NCBI RefSeq assembly: GCF_012726295.1
Contig: NZ_JABAOB010000007.1
Coordinates: forward strand, 1 to 64,000
Length of the DNA: 64,000 nucleotides
Origin: Chitinophaga sp. Ak27
GTDB taxonomy: Bacteria > Bacteroidota > Bacteroidia > Chitinophagales > Chitinophagaceae
Reading direction: 5' to 3'
In this document: one piece after another, positions 53,087 to 63,186 of the stretch
Layout of the letters: the number at the start of each line of letters is the position of its first letter
How positions within the stretch are numbered: the first letter of the stretch is position 1
The notes under the pieces: generated by a model
What the model was told of the DNA's origin: nothing
What the model saw: the letters and a program-made list of their open reading frames with translations, nothing else
The model's database searches: none
Translations under genes and position numbers: made by a program

Positions 53087-55819
53087 CTATTTTTTAGCCT
53101 GAACCGGCTCATATACCCTTCCAGGTGTAATCACATATTCCCCGACAGTAGCGCGGAAGAACAAAGTATTTTTACCAGCGATTACTTTCCGGTTGGTCGC
53201 TTGTTTGTCCGAACCGGCTACATGCCAGAATCCGGGCGCTAAGCCAGTGAGTACTACGTCATAGTTTTTACCAGCAGGTACCTTTATCGTAATTGGCGTA
53301 TGCACCAGGTCCGTGCTGGCGCTCATGCCCACAATACGATCTGCGAGCGTAATAATGTAACTATCTCCTGTTTCATAAAAATCAACCGGCAGCGGTGCAA
53401 CACCATTAGCAGCCATTTGGAATACAGTGAGGAAACGGTCGCGTTGCTGCGCAGTTTTAGGTGCAACCATAATACGGTAAGCATGCGCCTCCGGCTTATC
53501 TGAGTTTACTTTGTATGGAAACTCAAATGTGCTGTTAGCCTTATCGCCGCTGAGTATGGTGGTTTCACGATCTTTCGCGGCGGGGACCAGCATGTCTGTA
53601 TAGGTATTACCGCTTATACCGCTTTGCTCATTGTGTAAGATCACACCATTGGCTGTTTCTACCGGTGCTTTCAAGGTATTGATCTGCCAGTATTTTTTGA
53701 ATGCCGGGCTGGAAGTGGTCATATCGTCTGTGAGGATGATTGCGGCCGGTACATCTGTTCTTCCCAGGTTCAGGAAGCAAAATCCCCGTGTATAGCTACT
53801 CATTTTGGATGTATAAGCAGCGGTAAGATCTGCTTTAAAGTAACTGTAAGAGGGTGTTTGTGCAGAAGGCCCGTAATCGGAAGACTGCACCGTACCATAG
53901 TCAAACCAGGGATCGGTTATGGTTTCCCGCGGCGTAACCGGGAATCGCTGACTGAACCTTGATCCGCCGTCATTGGCTTCTGTCCTGAAAAGCAGGGGCT
54001 CGGCAGGATCCCTGGCCAGCATCATGCTATGTGATATAGAGCGCTTGTTGAAGTTGAAATCGTAAGGCGTACCGTACGATAAATACAACCCAATACAGCC
54101 CACCTGCATACCGTGATAGTAGATCTGCAGCTCCCCGGCATCGGCATGCTGGTGATTACCGAAATGATACCCTCCTCCTTTAATGGCCCCAATTACATCG
54201 CTGCTTCCTGGTATATTATTCCAGCCGGTACGGGCAACCATACCGCCTAGCACCGGGCCAAAATCTTTGGTGAGTGGGAGGGAGGCTATGTCAGGTTCCG
54301 CCTTCAGAGCCGGATCGTTGACCAACAGGTATAAAACAGGATTGTCTGGTAAACCGCCTTCCCGCTCAAATTCTCCTTTTATCAATGGATCATGGTTGTA
54401 GCCGTAACATAGCAACATGGTTTGTGGCTGTTTCCAGTAAAATGGCTTGCCATGGGTGTTCACATTAAATTTATCACCGTCGTGCAACATATCACCGTCT
54501 GGAAGACGCATATATAGCCAGTAATCTGATAAGCGTTTGATGTTATCATCGAAAACAGGGGTGCCGGTCATGCGGTAAAATAGCCATGCCGCGTGCATTT
54601 CCCAGCCGAAGCGATAGGCGCCATAGTCCACGCCCTGGTTGTGGCGCGGCGATTGGTACTCAAATTTCCGCATAGGGACCAGCTGCTCTAATACGATATA
54701 GGAGGTATATTGATAGGGTAGCGGATCTTCATTGTAAATGGCAATACTCATGGCCAATAAGTCACGGCTTACCTGGGCTTCGTTACCATGACCATTAATA
54801 GCACTGTTGTCGAACGGAGGCCAGCCTATCTCCATATCCATGGCTAGTCTCATCAGGTGCTTACATAAGGCTTGCCGTTCTTGTTTGCTGAGTAAATCAT
54901 AGCACCAATCATATACCGTGGAGCCTATATAAATAGCACGGCCAATTTCCCGGGTAATATCTCCATACCGGATATTACCGAATTCAAGTACGGAAAGATA
55001 GTGAACCATCAGCTGGACGGCTTCTCTACCGATTTTTTTATTGTCCGTCATCAGGTAATAAAAGGCTTTCGTTTGTGCTACTTTCTCAAGTTCTTCATTG
55101 TGAAATATTTCTTTATTGGCATCAAATGCAAACGGATAAGGTGTTTCCGCCAATTGCTTCACTTTAGCCCAGGCGGGTTGGTTGTCGCCCATGTTGAGGT
55201 GCGCTTTTATCACTGGTAATGTTTGTTCATTTACCCATAAACGTGGGTGGCTGGCTGGTGGCGTAATAGCAGGTACATAATGCTGCGCTGCCTCGGGAAC
55301 TGGCGGTGGTACATAGGCTTTCCATTCAATATGTCCCAGTTGTATACCCTTGGGCAGCCAGAGTTTTATGATCTGTTCCCGGCCTGTAAGCGTAAATTTC
55401 CCGGACGACTGTATTGCACCGCCATAGGCATCGTATAAAATTCTCCGGGTAGGCCGCTCCTGGTCAATTTGAATACGGATATAGGCTGTCGCTGTTTTTC
55501 CATCCGGTGTGGGTGGTAAGTCGGCCCCGGCAGCGGTATAGGTAATCATCTCATAAATTCCCGCCCGGGGTACTTTTATTTTATAAATAATATCGGGGGG
55601 GGTACGGTTACTGTCGGCCTGCGGTTTTAATGCCAGCCATTGAATCTTATGGGTGGCATCCCGGATTGCTTCAATAGCATTTGAATTAATGGTGGCCTGG
55701 TCGCCGTACCATTGTTGTGCATCACTTTGAGAAAAGCCCCTGAGCGGGGAAATGGTACATAATAAAAGGCAGCACCATCCTTTAAGGAGGGCCCTTTTTG
55801 CATTGATCAATTTTTCCAT
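53087..55819 (-). CDS. Heparinase II/III-like polysaccharide lyase
   Basis: A roughly 910-residue exported enzyme, started at MEKLINAKRALLKGW (55819) so that a signal peptide ending near GFSQ is present. An N-terminal beta-rich carbohydrate-binding-like part (about 20-175) is followed by an alpha/alpha toroid starting at HPRLWVNEQTLPVIKAHL, with NGHGNEAQVSRD and HNQGVDYGAYRFGWEMH in positions usual for active-site residues, and a C-terminal beta-sandwich with GGYHFGNHQHADAGELQIYY. This matches heparinase II/III-type lyases that cleave uronic acid glycans. The exact substrate is unknown. Confidence 0.85.
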   Translation of the reverse strand: MEKLINAKRALLKGWCCLLLCTISPLRGFSQSDAQQWYGDQATINSNAIEAIRDATHKIQWLALKPQADSNRTPPDIIYKIKVPRAGIYEMITYTAAGADLPPTPDGKTATAYIRIQIDQERPTRRILYDAYGGAIQSSGKFTLTGREQIIKLWLPKGIQLGHIEWKAYVPPPVPEAAQHYVPAITPPASHPRLWVNEQTLPVIKAHLNMGDNQPAWAKVKQLAETPYPFAFDANKEIFHNEELEKVAQTKAFYYLMTDNKKIGREAVQLMVHYLSVLEFGNIRYGDITREIGRAIYIGSTVYDWCYDLLSKQERQALCKHLMRLAMDMEIGWPPFDNSAINGHGNEAQVSRDLLAMSIAIYNEDPLPYQYTSYIVLEQLVPMRKFEYQSPRHNQGVDYGAYRFGWEMHAAWLFYRMTGTPVFDDNIKRLSDYWLYMRLPDGDMLHDGDKFNVNTHGKPFYWKQPQTMLLCYGYNHDPLIKGEFEREGGLPDNPVLYLLVNDPALKAEPDIASLPLTKDFGPVLGGMVARTGWNNIPGSSDVIGAIKGGGYHFGNHQHADAGELQIYYHGMQVGCIGLYLSYGTPYDFNFNKRSISHSMMLARDPAEPLLFRTEANDGGSRFSQRFPVTPRETITDPWFDYGTVQSSDYGPSAQTPSYSYFKADLTAAYTSKMSSYTRGFCFLNLGRTDVPAAIILTDDMTTSSPAFKKYWQINTLKAPVETANGVILHNEQSGISGNTYTDMLVPAAKDRETTILSGDKANSTFEFPYKVNSDKPEAHAYRIMVAPKTAQQRDRFLTVFQMAANGVAPLPVDFYETGDSYIITLADRIVGMSASTDLVHTPITIKVPAGKNYDVVLTGLAPGFWHVAGSDKQATNRKVIAGKNTLFFRATVGEYVITPGRVYEPVQAKK

Positions 55820-55872
55820 GTTATACATACTCCTACAATAATTTAAAAAAGATCCTGAATGCAATAAGGAGG

Positions 55873-55888
55873 TATGTACAATATGTAC
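55873..55888. promoter_or_regulatory. Paired TATGTAC motifs upstream of the lyase gene
   Basis: TATGTAC occurs at 55873-55879 and 55882-55888, about 55 bases before the lyase start. The same heptamer is paired upstream of the fourth SusC gene (57975 and 57987). A possible shared regulator site; low confidence because the region is AT-rich. Confidence 0.3.
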
Positions 55889-56079
55889 TGATGGCCGCAA
55901 AATAATACTTTATAAAAATTAAATCATACTATTTTTTATCGGCGCCTGGTAGAATGTGAGTATAGCATACTGGCAGCCTGTGTATGTAGCGTAATAGACT
56001 CAAAAAAAATATCTACACCGCTTATTTTATATAGATATTTAATTAATGTGTATTTTTAAGGAAAATATGACTGTATACC

Positions 56080-56880
56080 ATGAAATTAAAATTTACCCCT
56101 TATTTATGCCTATTTATTTTTATTGGGCTGATGTCTTGTAGCAAAGAAAAATCAGCAGAACCAGATAATCAGCCGCCAGAGCCTAATCCAGCGGCAAGCG
56201 GTCTTTTAAGCGGATGGCGTCAGGGAACTACCACACAGGACGACACTCTTTTCACCATCACTTATGACGACAAGAAGCGAATAAAAAATGTCAATAATAC
56301 CTCAGATAGAGATGAATTTATTGCCAGTTACGATAATGCCGACAACCTTATTGAAATAGCGGAGAATTACAGGGGAGATACTTCAGAAATGATGACATTT
56401 AAATACAATGCAAATAACCAGTTGATTGAAGCTGATCACCATCTTTTTGGACATCCCAACCGCTTTTTATATGAGTATACTAACGGTGTGCTTTCAAAAA
56501 AGAGTTACTATACAATTACCAATCTCAATGAACCCAATACGCTGAATTTATGGCGATATTTTACTTACGAGATAACGAATGGTAATGTTACCCATCGTAA
56601 GGAGTACAATAGTGCAGGGGAGCTACAGGCAGAAGTTAGTTATACATATACCACCAACGCAAATATCTTTCAGCCCTTGTCTTTGCTGAATTACATTAAC
56701 AATCTGGGGTTGGACGGAGTAGCGAATGACGAAAGCCTTATTAACAAAAATATGCCTGAGAGTTCTTCAGAAAATGGAAAGAAAACTACCTATACTTATA
56801 GCTACAATAATAACAAACAAATCACCGGCTTTCTTGTAAATACCCCATATGGGGTATTTACAAGAACATTATCATATTAG
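56080..56880 (+). CDS. Putative lipoprotein with YD-repeat-like segments
   Basis: A 266-residue lipoprotein (signal ending FIGLMSCSKEK, lipobox Cys near residue 21) with a Pro-rich spacer. The mature part contains loose tandem units of the type YD..(K/N)R(I/L)...: FTITYDDKKRIKNV, FIASYDNADNLIEIAE, MTFKYNANNQLIEA, FTYEITNGNVTHRKEYN and YTYSYNNNKQITGF, resembling YD repeats or DUF4595-like proteins. Function unknown. Near its end the coding sequence contains a perfect 36-base palindrome (56831-56866). Confidence 0.78.
   Translation: MKLKFTPYLCLFIFIGLMSCSKEKSAEPDNQPPEPNPAASGLLSGWRQGTTTQDDTLFTITYDDKKRIKNVNNTSDRDEFIASYDNADNLIEIAENYRGDTSEMMTFKYNANNQLIEADHHLFGHPNRFLYEYTNGVLSKKSYYTITNLNEPNTLNLWRYFTYEITNGNVTHRKEYNSAGELQAEVSYTYTTNANIFQPLSLLNYINNLGLDGVANDESLINKNMPESSSENGKKTTYTYSYNNNKQITGFLVNTPYGVFTRTLSY
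56831..56866. repeat. Perfect 36-base palindrome inside the end of the lipoprotein gene
   Basis: All 36 bases are self-complementary (18-base arms, no spacer, centre CCCCATATGGGG). It encodes the C-terminal residues around NTPYGVF and ends 14 bases before the stop codon. It lies between convergent genes and may act as a terminator-like structure on both strands. Confidence 0.85.
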
Positions 56881-56969
56881 CTATACATGTGACAGGCAAG
56901 AATGCTGTTGGTATCATAAACCCTTCTGTCTTTGCAGTAATAGATGGAAGGGTTTGTTATTACTCGCTT

Positions 56970-57596
56970 TTAATGATCAGATACCTTCTTACACTTAATC
57001 AAAAAGAAAGGATAATTTTCATTTACCTCCATAATATCAAACAACCCTGCTGGCCCAAACTCCGCTTGGATCGATGATCTGTCATAAAAAAACATTTTAA
57101 CGCCTCCAAACATTTCATAGCGGTCCTGGCTGATAAATGTACCCTTGCCATAGGTGGGCGCCTCCTTAGAGATGACTGTAAACACCATGTAGCCATTCTC
57201 TGATAATTGATGATAGCAGTCGTGGACAAGTTTAGCTCTTTCGTTACTGTCTAATAAATGAATGAGCGCATAACAGAATATGCCGTCATAGCGGTTATGG
57301 TCAAACGGCATATCTGTAACAGAGCCATGGTGGATGACCATTCCTGTGCCGTAGTGTTTTTCCGCCATTTGTATCGCAGTGGCTGATATCTCGATTCCTG
57401 TTACCTTCATACCATTATCTCTGAAAAGCTGGGCATTCCTGCCATAGCCTATACCTGGAATGAGCACATTTTTAACACCCTGCTGCACGAAAAAATCTTT
57501 TGTCAGGATAGCGGATTTCGCCGGCTCAAAGCCCCACATCTCCTGTTTTTCCATGAAAGCGGCATCCCAGAATTCGGGTGTGGATTTATTTTCCAT
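56970..57596 (-). CDS. Class I SAM-dependent methyltransferase, TPMT-like
   Basis: A 208-residue methyltransferase started at MENKSTPEFWDAAF (57596), since the longer frame adds a non-conserved tail. The AdoMet-binding loop VLIPGIGYGRNAQLF and the acidic residue in VTGIEISATAI are clear; DGIFCYALIHLLDS follows. The WDAAF...WGFEPA opening resembles thiopurine or tellurite-resistance type methyltransferases. Substrate unknown. It is convergent with the lipoprotein gene. Confidence 0.85.
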   Translation of the reverse strand: MENKSTPEFWDAAFMEKQEMWGFEPAKSAILTKDFFVQQGVKNVLIPGIGYGRNAQLFRDNGMKVTGIEISATAIQMAEKHYGTGMVIHHGSVTDMPFDHNRYDGIFCYALIHLLDSNERAKLVHDCYHQLSENGYMVFTVISKEAPTYGKGTFISQDRYEMFGGVKMFFYDRSSIQAEFGPAGLFDIMEVNENYPFFLIKCKKVSDH

Positions 57597-58029
57597 AAGC
57601 GTGTCTTGAATGATGTATGAAGGTATAAAAAAAACACTTTCCATATCGGTAGCCCGATGCTGGTTGTTAGCGCAGACAAAGGCGTCCCTAGTGGCAAAGA
57701 TCAGTGCTGGGTGGCGATCTATTACAGGCCCAATTGACCATTAACTCCTATGTCATAATGTATATACATATAAGTCTTTCTATCAGTTAAATAGCGCCCC
57801 TTCGTTTTTTTATTTTGCCTACTCCAGCTATTTCCCTACTTCTTAAGAATAATATTTTGATAAAAACTACTTCTATATTGACTTAAATATATTATATATA
57901 AACATCTCATTAAGAATAAATATAAAATAACTTAGAAATTTTCTCTAATGAAAAATTTGACATTATCATTTTAATATGTACCTATGTATGTACAAACCAA
58001 AGTCGTATTAAATAATTGTCTGCACTGTT
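57597..58029. other. AT-rich leader region upstream of the fourth SusC
   Basis: No gene is supported. It contains ATGTATATACAT, a 12-base palindrome at 57758-57769, and paired TATGTAC motifs at 57975-57981 and 57987-57993, about 40 bases before the SusC start. No consensus TAnnTTTG promoter was recognised. Confidence 0.5.
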
Positions 58030-61000
58030 ATGAAAAAATGCATCCCAAACTTTCTGCAACAGAAATACCTGTGCTACCTATTCTGCCTGCTTACTGGGAA
58101 TGTTGCCTTTGGTCAGGCAGTATTCACCGTAACTGGCAAGGTGCAGGATAACAAAGGGCAAGCCATGCCCGGCGTAACTGTCAAGGTGAAACACCGGGCA
58201 ACCGGCACTGTTACCACCGCCACAGGAGAGTATTCCATCAAAATGGAAACCTCCTCCGATACCCTGGCATTCTCCTCCCTCGGATACCAACCGCAGGAAA
58301 TCCCGGTCAACGGACGACACACCATTCTCGTGACGCTGCTCGACAACAGGAATGACCTCAACGACGTAGTGGTAGTAGCCTACGGCCTGCAAAAGAAACA
58401 AAGCATGGTCAGCTCCATCACCACCATAAATCCAAAGGAGATCAAAGGGCCTACGAGCAACCTTACCACGATGCTGGCAGGACGTATATCCGGGCTCGTA
58501 TCATACCAGCGAAGTGGTGAACCCGGCGCTGACAACGCTTCGTTCTTTATCCGGGGCATTACCTCTTTTGGCTCTGGGAAACTGGATCCCCTGATATTAA
58601 TTGATGGAATGGAATCTACTTCTACCGAACTGGCACGCCTACAGCCAGACGACATCGCAGGTTTTTCCGTGCTGAAAGACGCTGCCGCCGCATCGTTATA
58701 TGGAGCACGCGGTGCCAATGGCGTAATACTCGTTACCACAAAAACCGGTAAATCCGGGGTAACGAAAATGAATGTACGCTTTGAAAATTCCTTCTCCTCC
58801 AACACCCGGAATATAGCACTGGCAGATAATATCTCCTACATGCAACTGGCAAACGAAGCAGCCATCACCCGCGACAGGCTGGCCCCGTTGCCCTACAGCC
58901 AAAACAAAATCGATCATACCAAAGCCGGCGACAATCCCTACTTATACCCCAGCAACGACTGGCTCGGAACATTGATCAAAAATTATACGAACAACCAACG
59001 AGTGAATATTAACCTCTCTGGCGGCGGCCAGAAGGCGCAATACTATGTAGGCGCTACCATGAACCAGGACAACGGTATCCTGAAAACGCAAAGCGGCAAT
59101 AACTTCAATAACAACATTAAGTTGAGAAGCTACGAGATCCGTTCAAATGTGAACCTGAGATTTACTTCCTCCACAGAAGCAATCATCCGAACCACCGGTA
59201 ATTTTGATGACTACAATGGTCCCGTTGGCGGAGGAGCGGCTATCTTCAAAAGCGCGTTAAATGCCAACCCGGTGCTGTTTCCGGCTATCTTTCCCTCCAG
59301 CGATCTGTCCAATGTGAAACATCCCCTGTTCGGAAACGCTCCCCGTGGTTCTAATGGGGAGGTGTACAACAACCCTTATGCTTCCATGGTGTCAGGATTT
59401 CAACAGTACAATACCTCCACGCTGAATGTACAACTGGAGATAAAACAAGACCTTAACTTTATTACGCCGGGGCTCTCTGCAAGGGTGATGGCCTATACGA
59501 AACGCTATTCCTACTTTGACCTGAGCCGGCAGTACAACCCGTTTTTTTATTCCGCCAATCCAACTGTTAAGGACCCCAACCAATATACGCTGTCTCTCCT
59601 AAATGAAAAAACGGCTACTGAATACCTGAATTATACTCCCGGTAGTAAGATCGTGAATACCACCACCTATATGGAAGCAGCGGTGAACTACAACCGTACG
59701 TTCAATAAGGTACACAATATCAGCGGCTTGTTGATTGGCATTCGTCGTAACTACCTGAACGGAAATGCAGGCGACCTCCAACTCTCCCTTCCTTTCCGCA
59801 ACCAGGGCGTTTCCGGACGGTTTACCTATGGATACGATAACCGCTACCTGCTGGAAGGAAACTTCGGCTACAACGGGTCTGAACGTTTCGCAAAAAATAA
59901 CCGGTATGGATTCTTTCCATCTATAGGCGTAGCCTGGAATGCAGGTAATGAAAAATTCCTGGAAGGAATGACGGATGTTATCTCACAACTGAAATTCCGC
60001 GCTACCTACGGGCTCGTCGGTAACGATCAAATCGGCGATGCCAACGACCGCTTCTTCTACCTGTCGAACGTAAACCTGAACGATAACAAGTTCGGTTCAT
60101 ACTTTGGCGAAAACTACGGCTATTCTAAACCCGGTGTTTCCGTTTCCCGGTATCCCAATAATGACATTACCTGGGAAAAATCACAAAAGACCAATATCGG
60201 CCTCGACCTGGGACTCTGGAATGCACTCACTGTGACCGTAGATGCCTATAAGGAACGCCGCAGCAGTATCCTGATGTCAAGAGCTTATATCCCATCTACT
60301 ATGGGCCTTACTGCTCCTATCAGCGCTAACGTGGGAGTAGCAGAAGGCCGCGGAGTAGATGTATCCATGGATTACAATAAAAATTTCGGCAAAACCTGGT
60401 TGCAGATGCGCGGAACATTCACCTATGCTGCCAGTAAATTGCTGGTAAATGAAGAACCGCAATACCCCGCCAATATGCAATATCTTTCCCGCGTAGGTCA
60501 CTCCCTCGGCCAGGTATATGGATTGATTGCGGAAAGATTGTTTGTAGATGATGAAGATGTAAAGAACGCTCCGCGGCAAAATTTCGGAGAAGTGAGAGGT
60601 GGAGATATCAAGTACCGTGACCTGAACGGCGATGGACAAATTACTAAACTGGATATGGTGAATGAATTAGGCTACCCCACTACACCAGAGATCATTTACG
60701 GATTCGGATTCTCTTTCGGCTACAAGAATTTTGATATCAGTACCTTCTTCCAGGGCTCTGCCAGGTCTTCCTTCTTCATAGACCCTTCGGCTATTTCTCC
60801 TTTCGTAATGGATGGCGCTAATCAACATGGGTTGCTCAACGTAATCGCTCAGGATCACTGGTCAGAAGACAATCGCAACCTGTACGCATTCTGGCCAAGG
60901 TTAGGCGCTACGCAAAGCAGCAACAACAACCAGCCTTCCAACTGGTGGATGCGAAATGGTGCTTTTCTTCGGATGAAGAGCGCTGAAATCGGTTATAACA

Positions 61001-61173
61001 TCGGCGACAAAGGAATGAAAAGATACCATATCTCCGGATTGAGGATCTATGCCAACGGTACCAACCTGTTCCTGATCAGCGCTTTTAAACTATGGGACCC
61101 GGAACAAGGAGGCAACGCATTGGGATATCCCATTCAGCGTGTATTTAACATAGGCGTTAACGTTAGTTTATAG
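58030..61173 (+). CDS. SusC/RagA TonB-linked outer-membrane protein
   Basis: A 1047-residue TonB-dependent transporter: signal peptide ending near NVAFGQA, carboxypeptidase-regulatory-like domain (FTVTGKVQDNKGQAMPGV, about 33-110), plug with NDVVVVAYGLQKKQSMVS and LKDAAAASLYGARGANGVI, and a barrel ending FNIGVNVSL. No STN domain. First gene of an operon with the SusD gene 53 bases later and a DUF4959-type lipoprotein. Such trios are typical of polysaccharide utilisation loci. Confidence 0.95.
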   Translation: MKKCIPNFLQQKYLCYLFCLLTGNVAFGQAVFTVTGKVQDNKGQAMPGVTVKVKHRATGTVTTATGEYSIKMETSSDTLAFSSLGYQPQEIPVNGRHTILVTLLDNRNDLNDVVVVAYGLQKKQSMVSSITTINPKEIKGPTSNLTTMLAGRISGLVSYQRSGEPGADNASFFIRGITSFGSGKLDPLILIDGMESTSTELARLQPDDIAGFSVLKDAAAASLYGARGANGVILVTTKTGKSGVTKMNVRFENSFSSNTRNIALADNISYMQLANEAAITRDRLAPLPYSQNKIDHTKAGDNPYLYPSNDWLGTLIKNYTNNQRVNINLSGGGQKAQYYVGATMNQDNGILKTQSGNNFNNNIKLRSYEIRSNVNLRFTSSTEAIIRTTGNFDDYNGPVGGGAAIFKSALNANPVLFPAIFPSSDLSNVKHPLFGNAPRGSNGEVYNNPYASMVSGFQQYNTSTLNVQLEIKQDLNFITPGLSARVMAYTKRYSYFDLSRQYNPFFYSANPTVKDPNQYTLSLLNEKTATEYLNYTPGSKIVNTTTYMEAAVNYNRTFNKVHNISGLLIGIRRNYLNGNAGDLQLSLPFRNQGVSGRFTYGYDNRYLLEGNFGYNGSERFAKNNRYGFFPSIGVAWNAGNEKFLEGMTDVISQLKFRATYGLVGNDQIGDANDRFFYLSNVNLNDNKFGSYFGENYGYSKPGVSVSRYPNNDITWEKSQKTNIGLDLGLWNALTVTVDAYKERRSSILMSRAYIPSTMGLTAPISANVGVAEGRGVDVSMDYNKNFGKTWLQMRGTFTYAASKLLVNEEPQYPANMQYLSRVGHSLGQVYGLIAERLFVDDEDVKNAPRQNFGEVRGGDIKYRDLNGDGQITKLDMVNELGYPTTPEIIYGFGFSFGYKNFDISTFFQGSARSSFFIDPSAISPFVMDGANQHGLLNVIAQDHWSEDNRNLYAFWPRLGATQSSNNNQPSNWWMRNGAFLRMKSAEIGYNIGDKGMKRYHISGLRIYANGTNLFLISAFKLWDPEQGGNALGYPIQRVFNIGVNVSL

Positions 61174-61226
61174 TATCCGCCAAAAAATCTATTACTATGC
61201 AATCATTATATACTTATTTAATAGCC

Positions 61227-63137
61227 ATGAAACCCATTCGCAACAATCCTCTTACCATTGTGATGTTGTGTGTGGCCGCTACCTTTTTTACTTCCTGTAA
61301 AAAGGGATACCTGGATATAGTCCCAGACAATGTGCCTACCATCGAGCACGCTTTTGCCAATCGCGTGGAAGCCGAAAAATATTTATTTACCTGCTATGCC
61401 TACCTGCCAAAAGAAGGACAACCGGATTACAACCCCGCGTTCAGCGGTGGCGACGAGGCCTGGACTTACTGGCCTATGAGCGAAGATTACTTTTTCCTCG
61501 ATCCATATAACATTGCTCGCGGTAATCAAAATAGCGCCAGTCCCTATATGAACTATTGGGATGGATATGATGGGAAGTCGCTGTGGCAAGGAATCAGGGC
61601 CTGTAATATCTTCCTGGAAAATGTTCGCAAAGTATTAGATCTGCAGCCCTATGAAAGAGACCGGTGGATTGCGGAAGCTAAATTCCTGAAGGCGTATTTC
61701 CATTGGTATTTATTCAGGATGTACGGCCCTATCCCTGTAGTAGATAAAAATCTGCCCATTACCGCTTCACCAGATGAAGTACGGGTATTCAGGCAACCTG
61801 TCGACTCTGTGGTAAACTATATAGCAAACCTGTTAGATGAAGCTGCTGCCGGAGAAAATACCGGTCTGCCCCTGTCTATCACCAGCTCTACCACAGAACT
61901 TGGCCGCATTACCAAAGTGGCTGCACTGGCCATTAAAGCGCGGGTACTGGTAACCGCTGCCAGTCCTTTGTTTAATGGCAATAACGATTTTGCAGGCATG
62001 AAAAACAAAAACGGACAGGTACTTTTTAACCCCCAGTACGATGCCTCCAAATGGACAAGAGCCAGAGAAGCCTGCAAAAAAGCCATAGACCTCGCTAATG
62101 CAGCCGGCGTAAGATTATATCATTTCAATCCCTCTATTTTTGAAGTGGATCACGCCACGCAGATAGAGATGAGTATCCGTAATGCCGTGTGTGAGAAATG
62201 GAATAGTGAACTGATATGGGGATTAACATCAGACGGCGATCCAACCTACTGGCTGCAAACATTTGCCTGCCCCCAATTGGACCCCAATACATTCAATATT
62301 AACCTGAAAGGAAAACTCGCCCCGCCTTTGAAAATAGCGGAAATGTTTTACACACAGCATGGCGTACCTATCGATGAAGATAAAACATGGGACTATGCCA
62401 ATCGCTATAAACTGCGCAATGTTACCGCAATAGATACTGGCATGCAGGAAGGGTACAGAACAGTGGGACTGCATTTTGAAAGAGAACCGAGATTCTATGC
62501 CGACCTGGCGTTTGATGGATCCAAATGGTTCATGAAAAATGAAAACTATAATATTCAAAGTAAACTGGAACAATACTCCGGGAAAAAGCAAAGCCGCTTA
62601 TACTCTGTCACCGGCTATTACACCAAGAAAATTGTAAGCTGGAACCTAAACTTTACCACTACCTCCTTACAAACAGAGTCATATCCATGGCCGGTGATGC
62701 GCCTGTCGGACCTTTATCTCCTGTATGCAGAAGCGCTCAATGAAACCGGGGCTGCTGCGGAAGCATTAACCTATCTGAACCAGATCCGCGAAAGAGCCGG
62801 ATTACAGTCGGTTGAAACTTCATGGAGCACTTATTCCAATAATCCAACAAAATATGCATCTGTTGCCGGACTCCGGGATATCATCAGGCAGGAGCGTAGT
62901 ATAGAAATGGCATTTGAAGGCAGCCGCTTCTGGGATTTGCGCCGTTGGAAAACAGCACCGCAGGTACTGAACAGCCCCATTTACGGATGGGATATCCTGC
63001 AATCCACTTATGAAGATTATAACCGCAAGGTGTTTATATTCAACATGCAGTTTATAGCGCCCCGCGACTATTTCTGGCCAATCAAGGAAGATAATCTTCA
63101 GATCAATCCCAACCTGCTGCAAAATCCCGGATGGTAA
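61227..63137 (+). CDS. SusD/RagB surface lipoprotein
   Basis: A 636-residue SusD homologue, started at MKPIRNNPLTIVMLC (61227) so that the lipoprotein signal with Cys in FFTSCKKGYLD is standard; an in-frame ATG lies 30 bases upstream. Family features: IAEAKFLKAYFHWYLFRMYG, RLSDLYLLYAEALNETGAAA, RQERSIEMAFEGSRFWDLRR and the C-terminal FWPIKEDNLQINPNLLQNPGW. It is the partner of the SusC just upstream. Confidence 0.94.
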   Translation: MKPIRNNPLTIVMLCVAATFFTSCKKGYLDIVPDNVPTIEHAFANRVEAEKYLFTCYAYLPKEGQPDYNPAFSGGDEAWTYWPMSEDYFFLDPYNIARGNQNSASPYMNYWDGYDGKSLWQGIRACNIFLENVRKVLDLQPYERDRWIAEAKFLKAYFHWYLFRMYGPIPVVDKNLPITASPDEVRVFRQPVDSVVNYIANLLDEAAAGENTGLPLSITSSTTELGRITKVAALAIKARVLVTAASPLFNGNNDFAGMKNKNGQVLFNPQYDASKWTRAREACKKAIDLANAAGVRLYHFNPSIFEVDHATQIEMSIRNAVCEKWNSELIWGLTSDGDPTYWLQTFACPQLDPNTFNINLKGKLAPPLKIAEMFYTQHGVPIDEDKTWDYANRYKLRNVTAIDTGMQEGYRTVGLHFEREPRFYADLAFDGSKWFMKNENYNIQSKLEQYSGKKQSRLYSVTGYYTKKIVSWNLNFTTTSLQTESYPWPVMRLSDLYLLYAEALNETGAAAEALTYLNQIRERAGLQSVETSWSTYSNNPTKYASVAGLRDIIRQERSIEMAFEGSRFWDLRRWKTAPQVLNSPIYGWDILQSTYEDYNRKVFIFNMQFIAPRDYFWPIKEDNLQINPNLLQNPGW

Positions 63138-63186
63138 TAACCGGCTATCCTGTCAAATTATTTATACCTGCGTAAAAAGCACTGAT

